The notes under the pieces are model-generated. The model saw only the letters and a list, made by a program, of their open reading frames with translations. It did not search any database and had not been told where the DNA came from. A stretch of DNA of 64,000 nucleotides from Malurus cyaneus samueli (taxonomy: Eukaryota > Chordata > Aves > Passeriformes > Maluridae). The position numbers and the translations under genes are program-made. Below are positions 13,501 through 28,500 of the stretch, one piece after another. The stretch spans positions 29,989,891-30,053,890 of the forward strand of contig CM019220.1 in NCBI GenBank assembly GCA_009741485.1. Direction: 5' to 3'. Numbering within the stretch: the stretch's first letter is position 1; every line of letters starts with the position of its first letter.

Positions 13501-16500
13501 AACACTCCTGCTGAACATGAAGCCCACCTGGGACTGTAGCATCCCATCACTGTTCAGCAGCAAACAGCAGTCCCTGCCTAAAGGTGTGCTGCTGCTTTGA
13601 ATGGCACCTGCAAACAGGTAAATGGCATTTTCATTTTTTCCTTCTGAACTGGGTCTGAGGTGTATCTGCTCTCTCTGCCCTCCTGCAGGGTGTTTACAAT
13701 CACTGCTGTTGCAAGGCACAGTCTTGTGAGCATTTAGGCACTCAGAGGGCTTTTTTCCAGAGCAGTAAAAACAGGTGGAGTGTTGCTTTCAGCTGTGTCT
13801 AATATTGTGGAAATAAACTACAGAAAAGATCAATACTATTCCTGATTTTCCACTTATTCTAACTACTCTGTTAGTGAGGTTGAGAGAAAGAAGAATAGTA
13901 ATTTCCACTTGTAATTACAGAATAGCATATATGTTACTTTAAAATAGGTATGTTTGGTTTTGAAGTAATAGGTGCTAATTGCAATAGCTTTTTTTCAGAC
14001 TCTTTGACCACAGATGCTGCATCTGTTTTGTACTCCAGGCAGTGCTTGCATGCATGCTTGTTTCGTTAGTTTTGTGACTGGTTTTGTGTATGCTCAATTT
14101 GATGGCTGAAGTGGTTTTGTGCCGTACAGCTCAAAATGTTTCACGCTTGCAGTTGTTTAGACTTCTTGAAAAGCATGGATCTTAAAATGTCTTTCCCAGA
14201 ATTTTTGTAAGTCTTAAATTTTCACATTTCACCTGGAATTTCCTGCTGAAAAGTACCTGGCTTTTAGCATTAGGTGATCATTCTTCATGTACCTAAGCCC
14301 TTCAGCATTAATGATTAACTGGGAGACAGCAGGGCACAGGTTGTGAAGTAAAGTGTCTGCAGTGCCCGATCTGGAAAAGCCATTTTTAACCAGCACAGTC
14401 TGCTGACAGTCCAAATAACAAGAGGTTAAGAAAGGACCCTGTTCTGCCATCTTTTCCAGCAAGAACATAGAAGAAATCCAGGATGTTTATCTAAGGCAAC
14501 AACTTTTATTTTTTTATGCTGGCAAAGTGATAACTTTGCAGCCTATTCTTCCTTACACTTTGTTTGTTCATCATAAAAGTTGGAAGTAATTACACACTTA
14601 CTGGGAAATCTAAAGCCTGAGCTGTTACATGATCACTTTTGGAAAGCTCCTTTGCTTAGGGAAATGCTGCACAAATTGGAAAATTAGACGTTATGTGAAG
14701 AGACACCCATTCTTGTTGATTTTATTTTTTTTTTTTTTTTTTTTAATCCTCACTTGCTCCAACACCTCCCTTGGTGTTCCCCTTAGCATGGTGTCCATCA
14801 TGTAGGCAATGATTTGGCCTAAACTAGGAAGATTAAAAAAAAAACAGCATAATAGAAACTATGCTAAATGTTTTGATTAGCTCATTTTAAAACATCATTC
14901 ATCACTTTAGCAATGAGGATTTAACACTCTTCAAATTGTACAGTCATTGTCAATGCACATAACTGCCCATAGAGTGGTTTTTTTATTGACACAATTATGG
15001 ATCAGTTTATCCAAGGAAACATTGTTACAAACTTGGTGGGAATAATAGGGAAAAATTCATGAGAAACTTTTTAATCAGTGGCTTTTTTTTGATGACAGCT
15101 GTGTAATCAAGTTAGGAAAAGAGAAAACATAATGTGGTTGTAGAAATAAGCTATGTTCTGTACCTTTGAGCAGCTAAAAGGATCCTTGGTCATGGCCAGC
15201 TGAAGGGACTATGACTAAAATAAACTTCTGGATTATTTAGAATGTACCAAGGTAGTGTCATTTTCTGGTTTTAGTGTTTACTTACTCCTTTCTTGAATGT
15301 TGTTACGATTTCTAGTATATTTAGAGAAATACAAATATCCTAAATTTTTCTGCACCACTCAAGTTCGTGGGTCAAGTAACCTAAAAAAAAAAAAAGTGTT
15401 GAAGTTGTGCATTAGAGTTTGCAGAAGTATTCAGCATTTTTTTTTTCTTTTCTGTTCAGTCAAATTGTTTAGCAGAGTGCTCACACAGATCTCATCCATT
15501 TAAGCCAGTGAAATCTAGGAATAACAATCTGCAGAACCTGAGGCCTATAGCTGGATTTTGAGTCATCTCAATTGATGGGTGTTCACACAATTATGATTTA
15601 AGAAGTATTTCCAAGATTGAACTTTTCCAAGGCCATTTAATTTTTCCAGTTGCCTTAGTGCATTCAACAGCTTAAAGGTTCCTGTTGAAGCAGAAGCACT
15701 GTTAGATAATGCAGTAATAATACCCAACCCATAAACACACCATATGCAGTTCTATATGTGCTCTCCTGATAATTCTGGATATCCTTATACATAATTCATA
15801 CAGACCATGTAACAAAATGTAATCTAGGGAGCGTTTGGGGATTTTTGGTTGTGTGGATTTTCACAGAGATGAGCACCATCTGTCCACACTATCAGCAGAA
15901 TCTCTGAGTGACCCATGCAGTGATCTGAGGAGCATCTTTGTGCTTCCTCTCTCTGTGTTTGAGCCACAGAATTGGTCATCGGGTGGGAGTTAACACAAAA
16001 GTTACCGGCTGCTTTAAGATACGGGGTTGAGTGATTAAAATGCTAATTAGGGCAAACAAAGGGAAGAAGTTTTCTGAGGAATCGGGCAGATGGTCTGGAT
16101 CTGTCCTACAAGTCTAATTTCAGTCTGCATGCGAACAGAAAGAAAAGGAAAAAAATACCCCATGAATACAGCTTTGAAAGTAATTGGCAGCAGCTGCTTT
16201 GTTAAGGAAAATACCTGATATTCTGACACTGACTCCATTCTGGAGCTTTTTTCCTCAGTTGTGGAGGCTGACAGATTATGGAATGTTAAGACTTTTGAAA
16301 ACTGATTCTTAATCGGTAAAATTTGTTGCTTCTAAAATATATATAAATAAGAAAAACTGGTGAAAAAACCAAAACAATTATCGTCCTAATATAATTAATT
16401 TTACCTACATTCAGGAACCTGTTTTTTAAATCTGCTGAAGGCATGCATGTAATTGGAAGGCTTACGTGCAATGCTTTGTCAGGATGTGTAGCTGGGCTTT

Positions 16501-19500
16501 TGTAACAACATTTGAGTAAATTTATCGGTAGAATATTTTTAAACCCAAATAAGCCAAACCACATTGCTTCAATATCCCTTGAGAATACAGCCATTTCCTG
16601 AAGTGTGTGTAGCCACTGTGGGAGCTGAAGTTGTTTGTTTTTTTGGGATTAAATTTGGCTGTGATCTGTTCCAACACTCGCCTGGAGAACCTTCACAGCC
16701 AGCACAACTCTGAACTGCCTGCTGCTCACCTTGCCTTTCCCAGCTCAAGTATTGACACTTGGATGGGGGATCAGCCTCTCTCAGTCTGTAAATACTCAAA
16801 ACTTGTCCTACTGTTAGCATGTGAATAATACTCTCTGAATTTTGTCATTGTTGTGGCTAGCTAATTATTAGAGCAGAAAGTAATTTTTGAACCTTTAGTT
16901 CCTATTCCAGGGGAAGGGATTTTATTAGGTAATTAGAGTGGCAGCACAGGCACTGCCTGTGGCCAGCAGAAATAGGAACACTCTGTTGCACCCCTCTGTT
17001 CATGGAGGGTACCCTGGGCAGATCCATCCCCAGGTGGATCCCGTGGGTGACTGGGGTGAGGGGGTTGCAGCACAAAGGTTGCTGACCTGAGTGCCACCTC
17101 TGACTTTTCAGATTACTGAGTCTGGACAGGCTCAGTTCCAGCAGAAATGCAAATCTGAGAAAAGGTGCAGTAGAATACGGGTCAGATACTCCAGCAGGGG
17201 AGGTGTTTAACAACCCCATGTACCCTTAAATTGACTGGGTGTCTTAGTTTTGTGAAACCTCATCTCACTTTGTTCTTTCAAAGAGTGACAATTCCCTTTG
17301 GGAGCTTTCTCCTTGCACAGGCACAGCTTAGAGAGAACTTAAGCCCCAGTCAGAGAGAGATGTGGTGGGTATGTGATGGTAGGAACACGGGGAAGCTCCT
17401 TTGCTGTGTGCTTGGAATGAGCCATTGAATGTTTCTGTCTCCATGTCTCTGAATATAAGAACATGAAAAGTGTGTGTTTACTCTCTGGAGAAATGAAGTT
17501 GTGCTAGTGAGAAAAGAAGAAAAAAACCCATATGTTTTGTACAAATGAGCAAGTCATACCAATACATGCCCAGATGTTCTCTTAGTGCATTTGTCCTCCT
17601 TCTCCTGGAGTCTGTGAGCCACAGCCTTGCAGTGCAGTGCAGCCTGAACACCCTTGGAGTTGTCCCCTCCGTGGTAAATATGAGGTTGAGTCTGAAGTGC
17701 TTGCAAGGTGTCACAGTCTGCTTCTGCTGCCTGCCTGGATTCCTACCCTCATGGGCCAGGCTTGGAAACATGTCTGTCACTGAGAGCAGCCTTCCTGTCA
17801 AGCTGCTCCATCAGGGCAGCAATGCTTTTCAATGTGCTGCTTTTCCATTTCGCTTTGAGTATATCAGGAGGGAGCTTCTGTCAGCCCCACCGGGAATTAT
17901 TTCATACACTGAGGATCACAAAGTGCTGCCTGATATTCGTTTTAAATGCTTGCTTTATTTGGTCTCCCCTTTTCATTTACTCACCTTTCACATGCTTTGT
18001 CTGATAACATTTTGCCTCTTTTCCATCTTTGCCATCCTCACCAAATCTTAATTTTGTGGTGGTACTGTAAATCAGATAACATATTTTGAGGACATTGCCT
18101 TTCTGACCTGAATTCTCTTTGCAGCTCATAGATTGCAGCCTTTACAAGTGCACTGGGCTTGCCACTTGCTCAAAGAAATATTTGAGATACATGATGTACT
18201 GTGATTAGGTTCATACCTCCCATTTATCATCTTCTGGTTTGCTGATGGTGACATAAAGCAATGAAGTAGAAAATGATGGAGGGTTAAGTTCATTTTAAAG
18301 GGTTTTGCTCCAGCAGTCTGTCCCTGACCTGTGGGATTTTGTTTGTTTGTTTAGATCTACTAGAGAAGTCTCGTGTTGTTAAGCAGCCAAGAGGTGAAAG
18401 AAACTTCCACATTTTCTATCAGATCCTGTCCGGTGCATCAGAAGAGTTTCTGTGTAAGTGTTGCCCTTGTGCCCTGTTTAGATACGAGTGTTCTGTATAT
18501 TTAATGTGCCATTCCATGCACATCATCTTTGTGAGAAAAGCGATATTGGCCCATTTTTCAAATTTTTGGTGGTAGTGGCATTGGTAATACCCGAAGTCAA
18601 CAAATGCTTTGATATTACCCAGATACCTGAGTCAGAATTGGCTTAGCAATGTATTATAAACAAATCAGAAAGCCTGTTCTTATACAGAAGGCTAATAATC
18701 AAAAGATCCTTGAAGGAAATCCAATAATGACAACAGTTCCTGACAATGCTGGTTCTGGGATAAAATTGCTACTAACAAAAATGCTGTTACTAATGATACT
18801 TTTATTTGATTTGTTAGGCAAACTCAAACTGGAGAGGGACTTCAGCAGATACAACTACCTGGGTCTTGATTCTGCTAAAGTGGATGGAGTGGACGATGCT
18901 TCAAATTTCAGAACAGTCAGGGTGAGAAGGAGCCATCCTTTCTGAGTGCTGGCACAGGGAATCTTACAAACAGCTAGGAAATAGGATCAGATTTCTGGAG
19001 CATTCCTATGGGAATACAAAAAGGATAAAAAAAGAAGAATATAAAAATAAGAAAAGAAAAGCAAACAAACCAAACCAAAAAGAAAAAAACAAACAAACAA
19101 AAAGAAAACAAAGGAAGGGGGAAAAAAAAAGCCCAGATGGCTTGGTCAGATCCTGGGAAAAGTTATATTGTGTAGTGGCTTACGTCAGCAGTGACTGAGC
19201 CTCATGAACCAGGTGATGCTGACCAAGTTGAAAGAAAAAAGAGGACTGGGATGATTCTCAAGATGAATTTCCTGTCCTGTTTTTGCTTGGTTGTACTGAG
19301 GGACGAGATGAACACAGCACCTTGCTATCCAGTGTATGGAGATTTAGATTCTAGAAGGGTCTGGTGTGAGAAGACAGGAGTACCTGCTCATTTGACTGTG
19401 AAAAATTGGGTTGGGTTACAAACTAAATAAAGTGGCTAAAAAAAGTACAGTGTTTTAGAAACCCAAAATGTGAATGAGTCCTAGAAGTGGACTGGACTGA

Positions 19501-22500
19501 ACACTAGCTCCGTTATCACAGCTCCTTTGTATTAAAAAAAAAAAAAACTTATCTAGGCATAGAAATTATACCATGTACTTTTTGTTACAGAAGTGTTCAA
19601 AAATCATTTGTAATTTACGCTAATGCAGACAAATGGTAATTTTTTCAAGTATGATCTGCTTAAATGTAGATACTTTCATCTCATAATTTTATCTGTGCCC
19701 TTTTCAGAATGCAATGCAGATTGTTGGGTTTATGGATCATGAAACACAGTCGGTTTTTGAAGTAGTGGCAGCTGTTCTGAAATTGGGAAATATCGAATTT
19801 AAGCCTGAATCTCGTGCGAATGGCCTAGATGAAAGTAAAATCAAAGATAAAAATGGTAAGAAGAGATTAACAATGGGAGGAAACCCACTAATTTGTCTGA
19901 AGTCATTATTCATTTTGTCCTTTCTGCAGGCATACAGAATATCCTTACATATGAATTAAATTAGATTGTTTCCAGAGCTCACCCTCAGGCAAAAGTGGGT
20001 TACATTCTGTGCGATTTCAATAATTCTGTTTAAAATTCCAAAAATTATTATTTTCTTTTTTTTCCCCACATTATTAACACTTTGTTCTAAAATGTTAAAT
20101 GGTTCCGTGTGTTTCTGTAACTTGTTCTTTCTGCAGTGGAGGATTTTTGTTCATTTGCAGTATCTCTGCCCATAAAGTCAAATTCATTTGGTGGTATCTT
20201 TGCAGCTGATGTGTTTTGAAAGTTCATTTTCATTTGAAAGCTTTTCATTATGAAAAGTAGCCTGCTATAAAGAGAGGGTTTTCAAAACCAGTAACTCTGT
20301 TTTCTTTTGCTGTGCATGTTTTTTAAATCTTTGCTTGGCAAGGTGGTGGGGAGAGAGTGCGAATGGGGACTGTTGAATTCTTTAATACTGTTGAAGACCA
20401 CCTGTTCTGGGGAAATACCACACTCCTTGAAAGCTAATAGTTTTGGGGAAGAAAAAGCAATGATACAGAAGGATTTATTGTATTTACACTTGGCTTTTTC
20501 TTGCTAGAACTCAAGGAAATCTGTGAGCTGACGGGTATAGACCAGTCTGTATTGGAGAGAGCTTTCAGCTTCCGGACAGTTGAAGCCAAACAAGAGAAAG
20601 TTTCAACAACACTAAACGTGGCTCAGGTAAAAAGGAGTCCTGTTTTTAAAGGGAAGAATCATTTTAAATGGCAATTTATTCTGCATGATTAAATAATTTC
20701 TAGCCCAGTAAAAACTACAACTAATAAACTGTCCTGAGTAAACCACAAACGTAAGTTTTTTCAGTGGGTTTTTTTTTTCAATGTTTTCTAAATGCTCAGC
20801 TGTGGCCAGGAGGGCAGAGGGGAGCACCAGCGAGCTGCTGCTGCTGCTGAAGTGTCCTGGCACCCCTGCCAGGGCTCCCTGTGCTGGTTTTACTCAGGTC
20901 ATGGCACCTTTAAGGCACATCAGCAGCAGGAGAAGGTTTGGTTTAGCCCAGCACTTTTAACATTTTTCTTCTTTCTTCTGTTTAGGCTTATTATGCCCGT
21001 GATGCTCTGGCTAAGAATTTATACAGTCGACTGTTCTCCTGGCTGGTTACCAGGATCAATGAGAGCATTAAGGTATTGTTGTTTTGTGCTTGTAAAAAAA
21101 AATCGATAGAAATCCTTTGAATTAAAGTGGACAGTAAAACTGTGTTTGCCAATTTCATTTTTCCTGGCTGTACACTGTTACACATAAATAACCATATCAC
21201 AGCTCAACAAATTGCTCTCTGTTCTGTTTATAAGCTTACAGAAATACTCACATCAAGTGTGTTTTGGGAAACCATACTTAACATTTTAGTTTGCAGTATT
21301 TGACAGCCTAATTGTGAGATACATTATTTTTCTTGGGTCCCAAGTATGCAATGTGCAGATGACTGACTGAATGTTTAATTTTGTTTTAAGGCACAAACAA
21401 AAGTGAGAAAGAAGGTAATGGGGGTGCTCGACATCTATGGCTTTGAAATTTTTGAGGTAAGACCTTTATAATGGCAAACATTTAGTGAGAGAGCTGTTAT
21501 TAAAGCTTAACAGAGTTGTTCATAAATTCATAATCAGAATACATGTAATTTGAATCAAGCGTGTCATTCCTGACAAAAAAAAACCCACTAGGAAAGTAAG
21601 TCAAATAAAGATGTCTTAGCATGTCTGGCAATTGAAACAAAACAATTATGAAAGTCAAACGTGTGCTTTTCCGCCATCAATAAATAAATATTTATGATGG
21701 ATAAACTAAATATATTTTGTTGTGACATACATTCTGAGTGCAGGAGAAACTCTGGCACTGTCATTTCTGCCCTGAGGCGCTTTGTGGATGTCTTTGAACA
21801 AGCTGTGTATCCTGAGAGGAAAAAAAACCACAATAAAAATGATACATTTTTTTTCCTGTCAAAATTAAACAAGGAATTATATTGCATTTTATCTCAATTC
21901 ACTTAGATAAATACTCTGTTCTTACTCGTAGCTAAAGATCTGTGGCTCACTGCTGTTTGTTTACAATGGTATTTTTAGACTGGTGGTATTTTGAAACAAA
22001 ACAATCAATGAGGAGTTTTTAATTAGGTTAGAGAGCACCAGGGACAGGGCATTTTCATAAATCTTCTTCTGACAGTTTCTGTTAAGAGATTTATAGATCT
22101 TGGCTGGAATCTGTATGTGTTTAAACTAGAAACTCATCTGGGGAGAAAAATCAGTAGAAAACATGCAATCCTGGCCCAGTTCCCTACATCCCTCTTAAAA
22201 ATTTGGGGAGGGTGTTTGAACTGTGTAAAAAATGGGAATAATCCAGAAAAGAGTAATTGTTCATGTGAGGATGGCGTAAGTTTCTTTTCAGAAACAAAAC
22301 ATCCAACTATGTGCAAATCAAAATACTGCTATGAAGAGGAAAAAGAAAGCTGAGGGTGGCTTCAAGGGCTCACTGAGTGAGGTTGTGTTGTTTGCACTAA
22401 ACATAAGAGCATATTTATGAAATATCATGCAAGAGGTCAGGTGGCTGAGTGGGGAATTGGTGCCAGATTTGCGAAGGGCTGGCCCTTGGTGCCCCTTTTA

Positions 22501-25500
22501 GGAAGCTGCACTGGGATGGTGCTGCTGGCATCTTCAGGCAGGACTCTTTGTTTTTTCCAGCTGCTGTGTCTTTGGTTAGGTGAGATGGGAGACAGAAGCT
22601 TGCCCTGCACACAGGCCAGCTGAGGAATTGTGTCTGTGGGATGCTGTTCCAGAGACAACGCTGTTTCTTGCATGTAATTTTCATCTTTTAGGCATTCAAC
22701 ATCTTAGAAGGTCATAAATGAGTGGCTGAGTGCAGGAGAAAAATGAGAAAACAGGGTTCTTTTTGCTTACCTGTCATACTGAATTACAGCCTAGCTTTGT
22801 CCAAAGCTACAAGCTCAGAAGCTTTCAAATAATGGGGGTAGTTACTGTTCACTCCTTTAAATGCCAAGTTTTGGTTTTCCTGGAAAAGGTGGGAAAGGTT
22901 TTGCCTTGTGACTTGAGGGTTCATCAGTGCATTCATACAAGGCATGACTCTCTCTCACCAGTTAAAACCTATGGTGAGATTGGTAGCCCAGCAGCTTGGT
23001 TCAGCTTCACAGAAATAATTGAATTATTGTTTAAAGTTAACTATATTAAAGCAACTAATCAATAAATAAAATTTTAACACGATACAGAAACATAAGGAAA
23101 TTTTAGTTATGTCTTAAGCTTTATGGCATAACAAATACAGTGGAATTTGGGGTGTTCTGCTCTGTGGTCCATTTGGAAACATGATAGCTAAACATTTAAA
23201 TATTAGCTGAGGTGTGGTTAATGATGGTAGCATATCCATCTAACTATAAGTTACTTAAAACCTGTGACTAAAAATGTGCACTTCTCTCTTGAGCCTACTT
23301 CTTAAGTCAGATTTTGATTTTCGCATCTGTCCCTGAAAGTTAGAACTAATGTTCTGCTCTACAAAAAATGTATGTTGGCAAAAAAGTACTAAAAGACTTA
23401 ATCTATAAACTTGTGCATTTTAAATGTGCAAGCTGTTGGATGTGCTGGGGCAGAAAGGCAATTATGTTTCTACTCAGCAATCAGGTAAGTTTATCAGCAA
23501 TGCGTGGTCTTTGACCTGAGGTGGTCTTGTACCCTGGAGACAAAAGGGATCAAGCCACACAGAAGGTTTAGCAGGAGTGTTTTATACACATGCACAGTAT
23601 TTACAATGATCAATACCATTGAAATAAGTAGTAAATCTTTTTTTTTTTTTTCCTTTTGTTTTTGAGGTTTTTGTTTTGTTTCATAAGGGCAGGGCACAAT
23701 ATTTCTCGGGCCTTATTTCTGGTTAGGATGATTCTTTGCATCATCCTACAGTTCCTTATGCAAAAAGAGTGAATAAAGAAATCCACATTCACTCTTCTGA
23801 AAGATCCTACACTTCACTTTCTTGATGACAGAAGCGGTCATGTTCTGTTACTTGTAAACTGAAGGTTTTCAATGAGTTCTTTTTTCATAAAAATTGTTGT
23901 TGTTGAAAGATTTAGTTATTTACTGTTTACTGTGGTTTCTGCAATTTTCTATAATTTAAGAAGAAGTTAATTTACAAGGCTAACTGGCAACTTGGAAACT
24001 AACCAAGAAATGATAAATGGAGTATTGATACTGCTGGCATATACTCTTAGGGATTTGGGTTCTGCTAGTATATTTATCAAACACAAACCTCATTTTTCAG
24101 ACAAACACAAAAGCCACCCAAGGAAGTAGATATAAGGACTTGGCTGTCTAAAAATTCAGATTAGGGAATTTAAATCTGTCAATAATCCTCAGCCTCTGTG
24201 GGTTTGGCAGCTGTCAGCAGCAAGCTTGGCTACACAATCCACAAAATAGGTGCTGCAAAGCTGTGTTTATTTTTGAATCCTGCCATGCCTTTTGTGGTAA
24301 GCCAAATGCTGGGACCGAATGTTTGCGAAGCGAAACGCTTAAAATTTTGGGTGGCTCTGTGTGAATTGTCTGTGGGCAAGGATTTAGGGACTAGGATTAG
24401 TGTGAAAATGCAGGCTGGAGGGCTGGGCTGGTTGTGTAACTATGCTGGTGGAGTTTGGGCAGGGGATGGAAGCCTGATGCTAATTGCTCCAAGTATGTTT
24501 ATCCACATTTTTGAGTGGCTGCGTGCGTAGTCACTGTGCAGTCTAGACTGTCATTTGGGATGGGGTGGGATGGTGGCTGCTGGTGGCACTGGGAGTTTTA
24601 GGATCAGCTTGATTCCAGGCTTCCTGGGGTAGGTTTGGGGCTGTTCCCATTTTATTCCATGCTTGATGATGTATTTTGGGGCAGCAGGATGTTGGGGCGG
24701 GTTTGTGAACAAGAAGCAGGAGCTGCAGGAGGCAGATGATGTGGCCTGGCAGGGCTCAGCAGAGATGAGCAGAAGGCTCACTCCGCCTGCTTTGGGTGTT
24801 GAGCTTCCTGCTGTGTGCATTTCCTGTGGAGACAAGAAGCAGGGTGTGTAAAAATGAATGTCATGGAGCCAGTGTGAGGATTTCAGCCTGCCCCGCCCTT
24901 CAGAGGCAGAAATGTCTGTATGTGTTCAAGGCTTCACTCAGAATATTCAGGTGCACTCTGCAGCTGGTCCATATGATGAAGTTAATGGTTTGGAGTGCAG
25001 TTTTTTGAAAGTTAAGGCTGCCAAACATGGCTTATTGTTGAAATTTTCCAGGCCTTGAGAAGACAGTGTGAGAGTTGAGTGCTTTCTGCTCGGTCCCTTG
25101 GTGGAGCAGTTTGTTCCACTATTTTAGATTCTTTGTAGAATCTGGGATGTGCTGGTGGTAGAGCTGCACAGAGGGACTGTTTCCATGTGGCTGGCCTCAG
25201 GTGATGTGACTGCCTTGTCTTTGGGGACAGCATCTGGCCAACTCCTTTTGCTGCAGGTGCACGAGAACATGCAAAGACATGGCAGAATCCATCATATTCT
25301 GCATAAAACCCAGCAATAAATAAACAATATCACCTACAAAAGAGCCAGAGAAGCTACCCAGCAGTAAAACCAGGTCAATTCCTCACAGTGTGTGATGCGT
25401 TTTGCTAGCACGTCGTTTTGTTTAAGGCAATTAGCTTATTTCTTGTGTGTAAAAGTCCCTTGGGGTGACAGAAAGAAGCTTGGTCATGCTTCGTGTACTA

Positions 25501-28500
25501 TAAGATATCATCTGGGTTGTGAGTAAATGACAAAGTCGTTATTGAGGGAATCTGTTAGAGGAAGAAAGCATTTTCTTCATATTAATAAGTTGTGTTAATT
25601 TTTTGCTGTTAGAGGAAGGTAACCAAATAAGGAGCAGTAATCATTGAAAATGTCTTTCTGGGATATTTAAGGTATGAAAAAATAGGGGAGGTATTTCCAC
25701 TTTCTCCATAAACCTGTACCACAGCTTGGTCCCATTGCTGACTGGTTGCTTTGCCTTTTTCTGTCCTGTTGGTTGCATGAAGGACATTAAAGTTTCAGAG
25801 CTTACTGAGCTCTGAGATATTGCTCCTGGATCAGGGTCTTCCCTCCACACCCCCAAGGACTATTTTACAGGAGAAGGGTGTACTTATTTGCTAGCATCAT
25901 GACATATTAGCCATTTAAAAAAAAAAAATCTAAGGGGGAAATTGACTTACCAGGATCATATTTTATCTTCTTTTCTTTTTCTTTTATTTAAGAATCTGGG
26001 AACCCTTTCTTTGTGTCTTGACTTTGGCTCTAACTCAGCCATGGATGTGTTGTTTTGTTAGTTGCCTTAATCTCCAGACCATAATTTCCAGCTGCTTTTT
26101 CCATACTGTCAACCTTGCAACAGATTTCCTTTTTGAAGTTGTTCGACCCTTTGCTGATGCCCAGAAGTTTATCATACACTGGCAAGCAGCTGTTCCAAAA
26201 TGTGTGTACCCAGCGCTCTGCTCCTTCTGGCAAAGCCCAGCCTAGTGTGAAAGAACTGAATTTTTAATCTATAATTGATCAGCTACCTCTGCTGGCAAGT
26301 GTTCTACAAGAGAGGAGCCTGACAGAGAGAGACCCTTGGTTGGACTCGTAGGTGCCAGGGAGATTTTAAAATGTGTTAAAGCAATAATTTCCTTAAGTGA
26401 TAGGATGCTCAAATCAGAGGGGCATCCCAGAAAGTCAATCACCATTTAATTAATCGCATTATAACCTAAGTATTTAGAGGGGCTTATTTTGCAGCGTGCT
26501 GGTTTATGAAGTAAATCCCATTGGCTGGCTGTTTGCAACAGAGGAAATACTTGAAATGCAGGAGGAAAAATACACAAATGCTCTGCTTCAGGTTGGAAGA
26601 ATAATGTTTTGCCCTCCAGCAGCTATTTCTATCTTAGCAGAGGAATGGCTCTGATTACACAGTAGGTTCTTGCCTGTTTGTAATTCCTGTTGTTCCAGGA
26701 CCATAATTCATCAGGCTCAGTTTGTTGAAGTGATTGTACCTGGGTTTTGCCATGAATCCCACATGGGTTCACTGTGCCTTCTCGCCCTTTTAAGTCCAAA
26801 TTTGGTTCTGACCTGTGTGTCTGGACAGCACAGCTGGGAGCCAGATGAATTTCAGAGTGCTTGGTTCTCTACTTGGCACACAATAAGGGCTGAAGTTGGT
26901 GAGCTACACAAATACAGAAATTGGATAATAATCCCTGAAGCTTCATGTATCTTTCTTGCTTCTATGAGCTGCATTGAAACACGGTTTAATTACATATAGT
27001 GGAATATTTATAATTAAAAGATGTGCTTCTCTGGTTCTTTGCCTATACAGATATTTACACAAAAGCACAGAGCAGTCTAGTTTACAGGAAATAAGCTTGA
27101 TTGCTGAAATGTTTGTATATGTAAACAGAAAATAAAGGGATAAATATTGACCACATGCCTTTACTAAATTTGCAAAAAAAAATTAAAAATTGTTACCACT
27201 GAGTCACGTTGTAACTGGGTCATTGCTTTCTGAGATTGAAATAGTATCCTTTTTCATTTTCTTTAAATGCAATTTTGCCATTTTGTTCATTTTCACTTCC
27301 TAGCATTTATATTCCTTAGTTTCATCTCATAAACTCGTATGCTTGTGTGGTCATACAAAAAAACCCCTATCCCCAGACACCACAGTAGCATATAAATTGA
27401 ATTTGCTGGTTGGTTTCACCCTTCATTCCACCGTTCATCTCAGTGAAGTAAGTTTGTTGGTGCTTTGTCATCATTACTTTTGCCATCTGGCTTTTTCTCT
27501 AGGGGCCTGATGGAACAACTTGGGGTCACCTGCTCATGTTGGGAGGCTGTCAGAAACTTCTGATGCGTGGAGCTGTGTTGATATTTTTTTAAAAAAAACT
27601 TACTTTCTGGAGCTATATGTGATAGAGCAGAAGTATCAGCCTCTGTATGTTTTTTTACCTTCTCATACTGATGTAAAAGTTCGTTTTAATTACATCAGTC
27701 CTGTTCATTTCAACTGGCTCATGACTTGAAATGTTTGAGTTTTCTTTTAAAAGATGATTTTCCTTGAAATACATCTCAAGTGTTTTTTATAGTTACATGT
27801 GTATACTTCATATGAAGTATTTGAAAAAGTGTTGGACACCTTTTTGTTGGTGGTTGTAGTCTGAGCAATGTGTACAATTTTAAATTGGCTCTGAATGAGG
27901 ATGGTGTTCTGAAAGGTTAAGAAGGAAGAGATATTGAGAAACACCTCCAAAGGTGTGACACTGATGATATACCTGAGTCTGTAGGTTTGGATCCACAACA
28001 TCTGCTTAATTTGGGGAAAACAGTGGAATACTTAAATCATGGAACACTTAAATCAGACTTTACCAGGCAGGTGGAAGGTAAGAATTTACTCCTGCTTGCT
28101 AATACAGAAAAGTACCAGTTTTCAGTTTTAAGCAGGTATCTTAGTTGCCTTCTTATCTTTGGAAAACATCGGAAACTGGATATTCAAAAGTGAATTTGAA
28201 TTCTGTTTGGGGAGAGAAGGTTAGAAGGTATCTAACGTTGATAGGGAAATTCCCTGTTTTAGGTATTTTCTGTTCATAAATCTAATTGAGCCATTTCTGC
28301 CTGAGACCAGTATGAAATTTTTAACCTTTTTTTTTTTTTTTTCTTGACTTAAAATATTTTTGTCTGTTTTGCATTGGTATTTTACTGGTATTAAAATGTA
28401 TAAAGTCAGGCACAACCATATATGTTTTTTTCAGATGATCCCATGATACACAAGTGGAATCTTTCAAAGAAGTTAGGTAAAATATGAAGAAACAAAGACT

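Larger units (their letters stand above)
10250..18354 (+). other. MYO1B: Intron 4
   Basis: An 8.1-kb intron. It holds two copies of an unclassified direct repeat (13301-13500 and 14716-14934), an unrecognised 105-codon ORF (12698-13015) and a 168-codon open frame (17545-18051) that is probably chance. No RNA gene or known transposon family was recognised. Confidence 0.8.

Noticed and set aside
17545..18051. 168-codon open frame on the + strand in intron 4
   Set aside because: Overlapping frames on both strands are also open here (17708-18004 and 17478-17801), which points to locally low stop density. The translation is hydrophobic and Leu/Phe/Cys-rich and I recognise no domain.
20501..20692. 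Open frame starting at the ATG at 20501 as a separate start
   Set aside because: The ATG lies in the intron before v8 (acceptor at 20506-20507); the frame is simply exon v8 with intron on both sides.
24198..24530. 110-codon + strand open frame in intron 10
   Set aside because: No recognisable domain and no splice context; consistent with chance in a GC-richer stretch.
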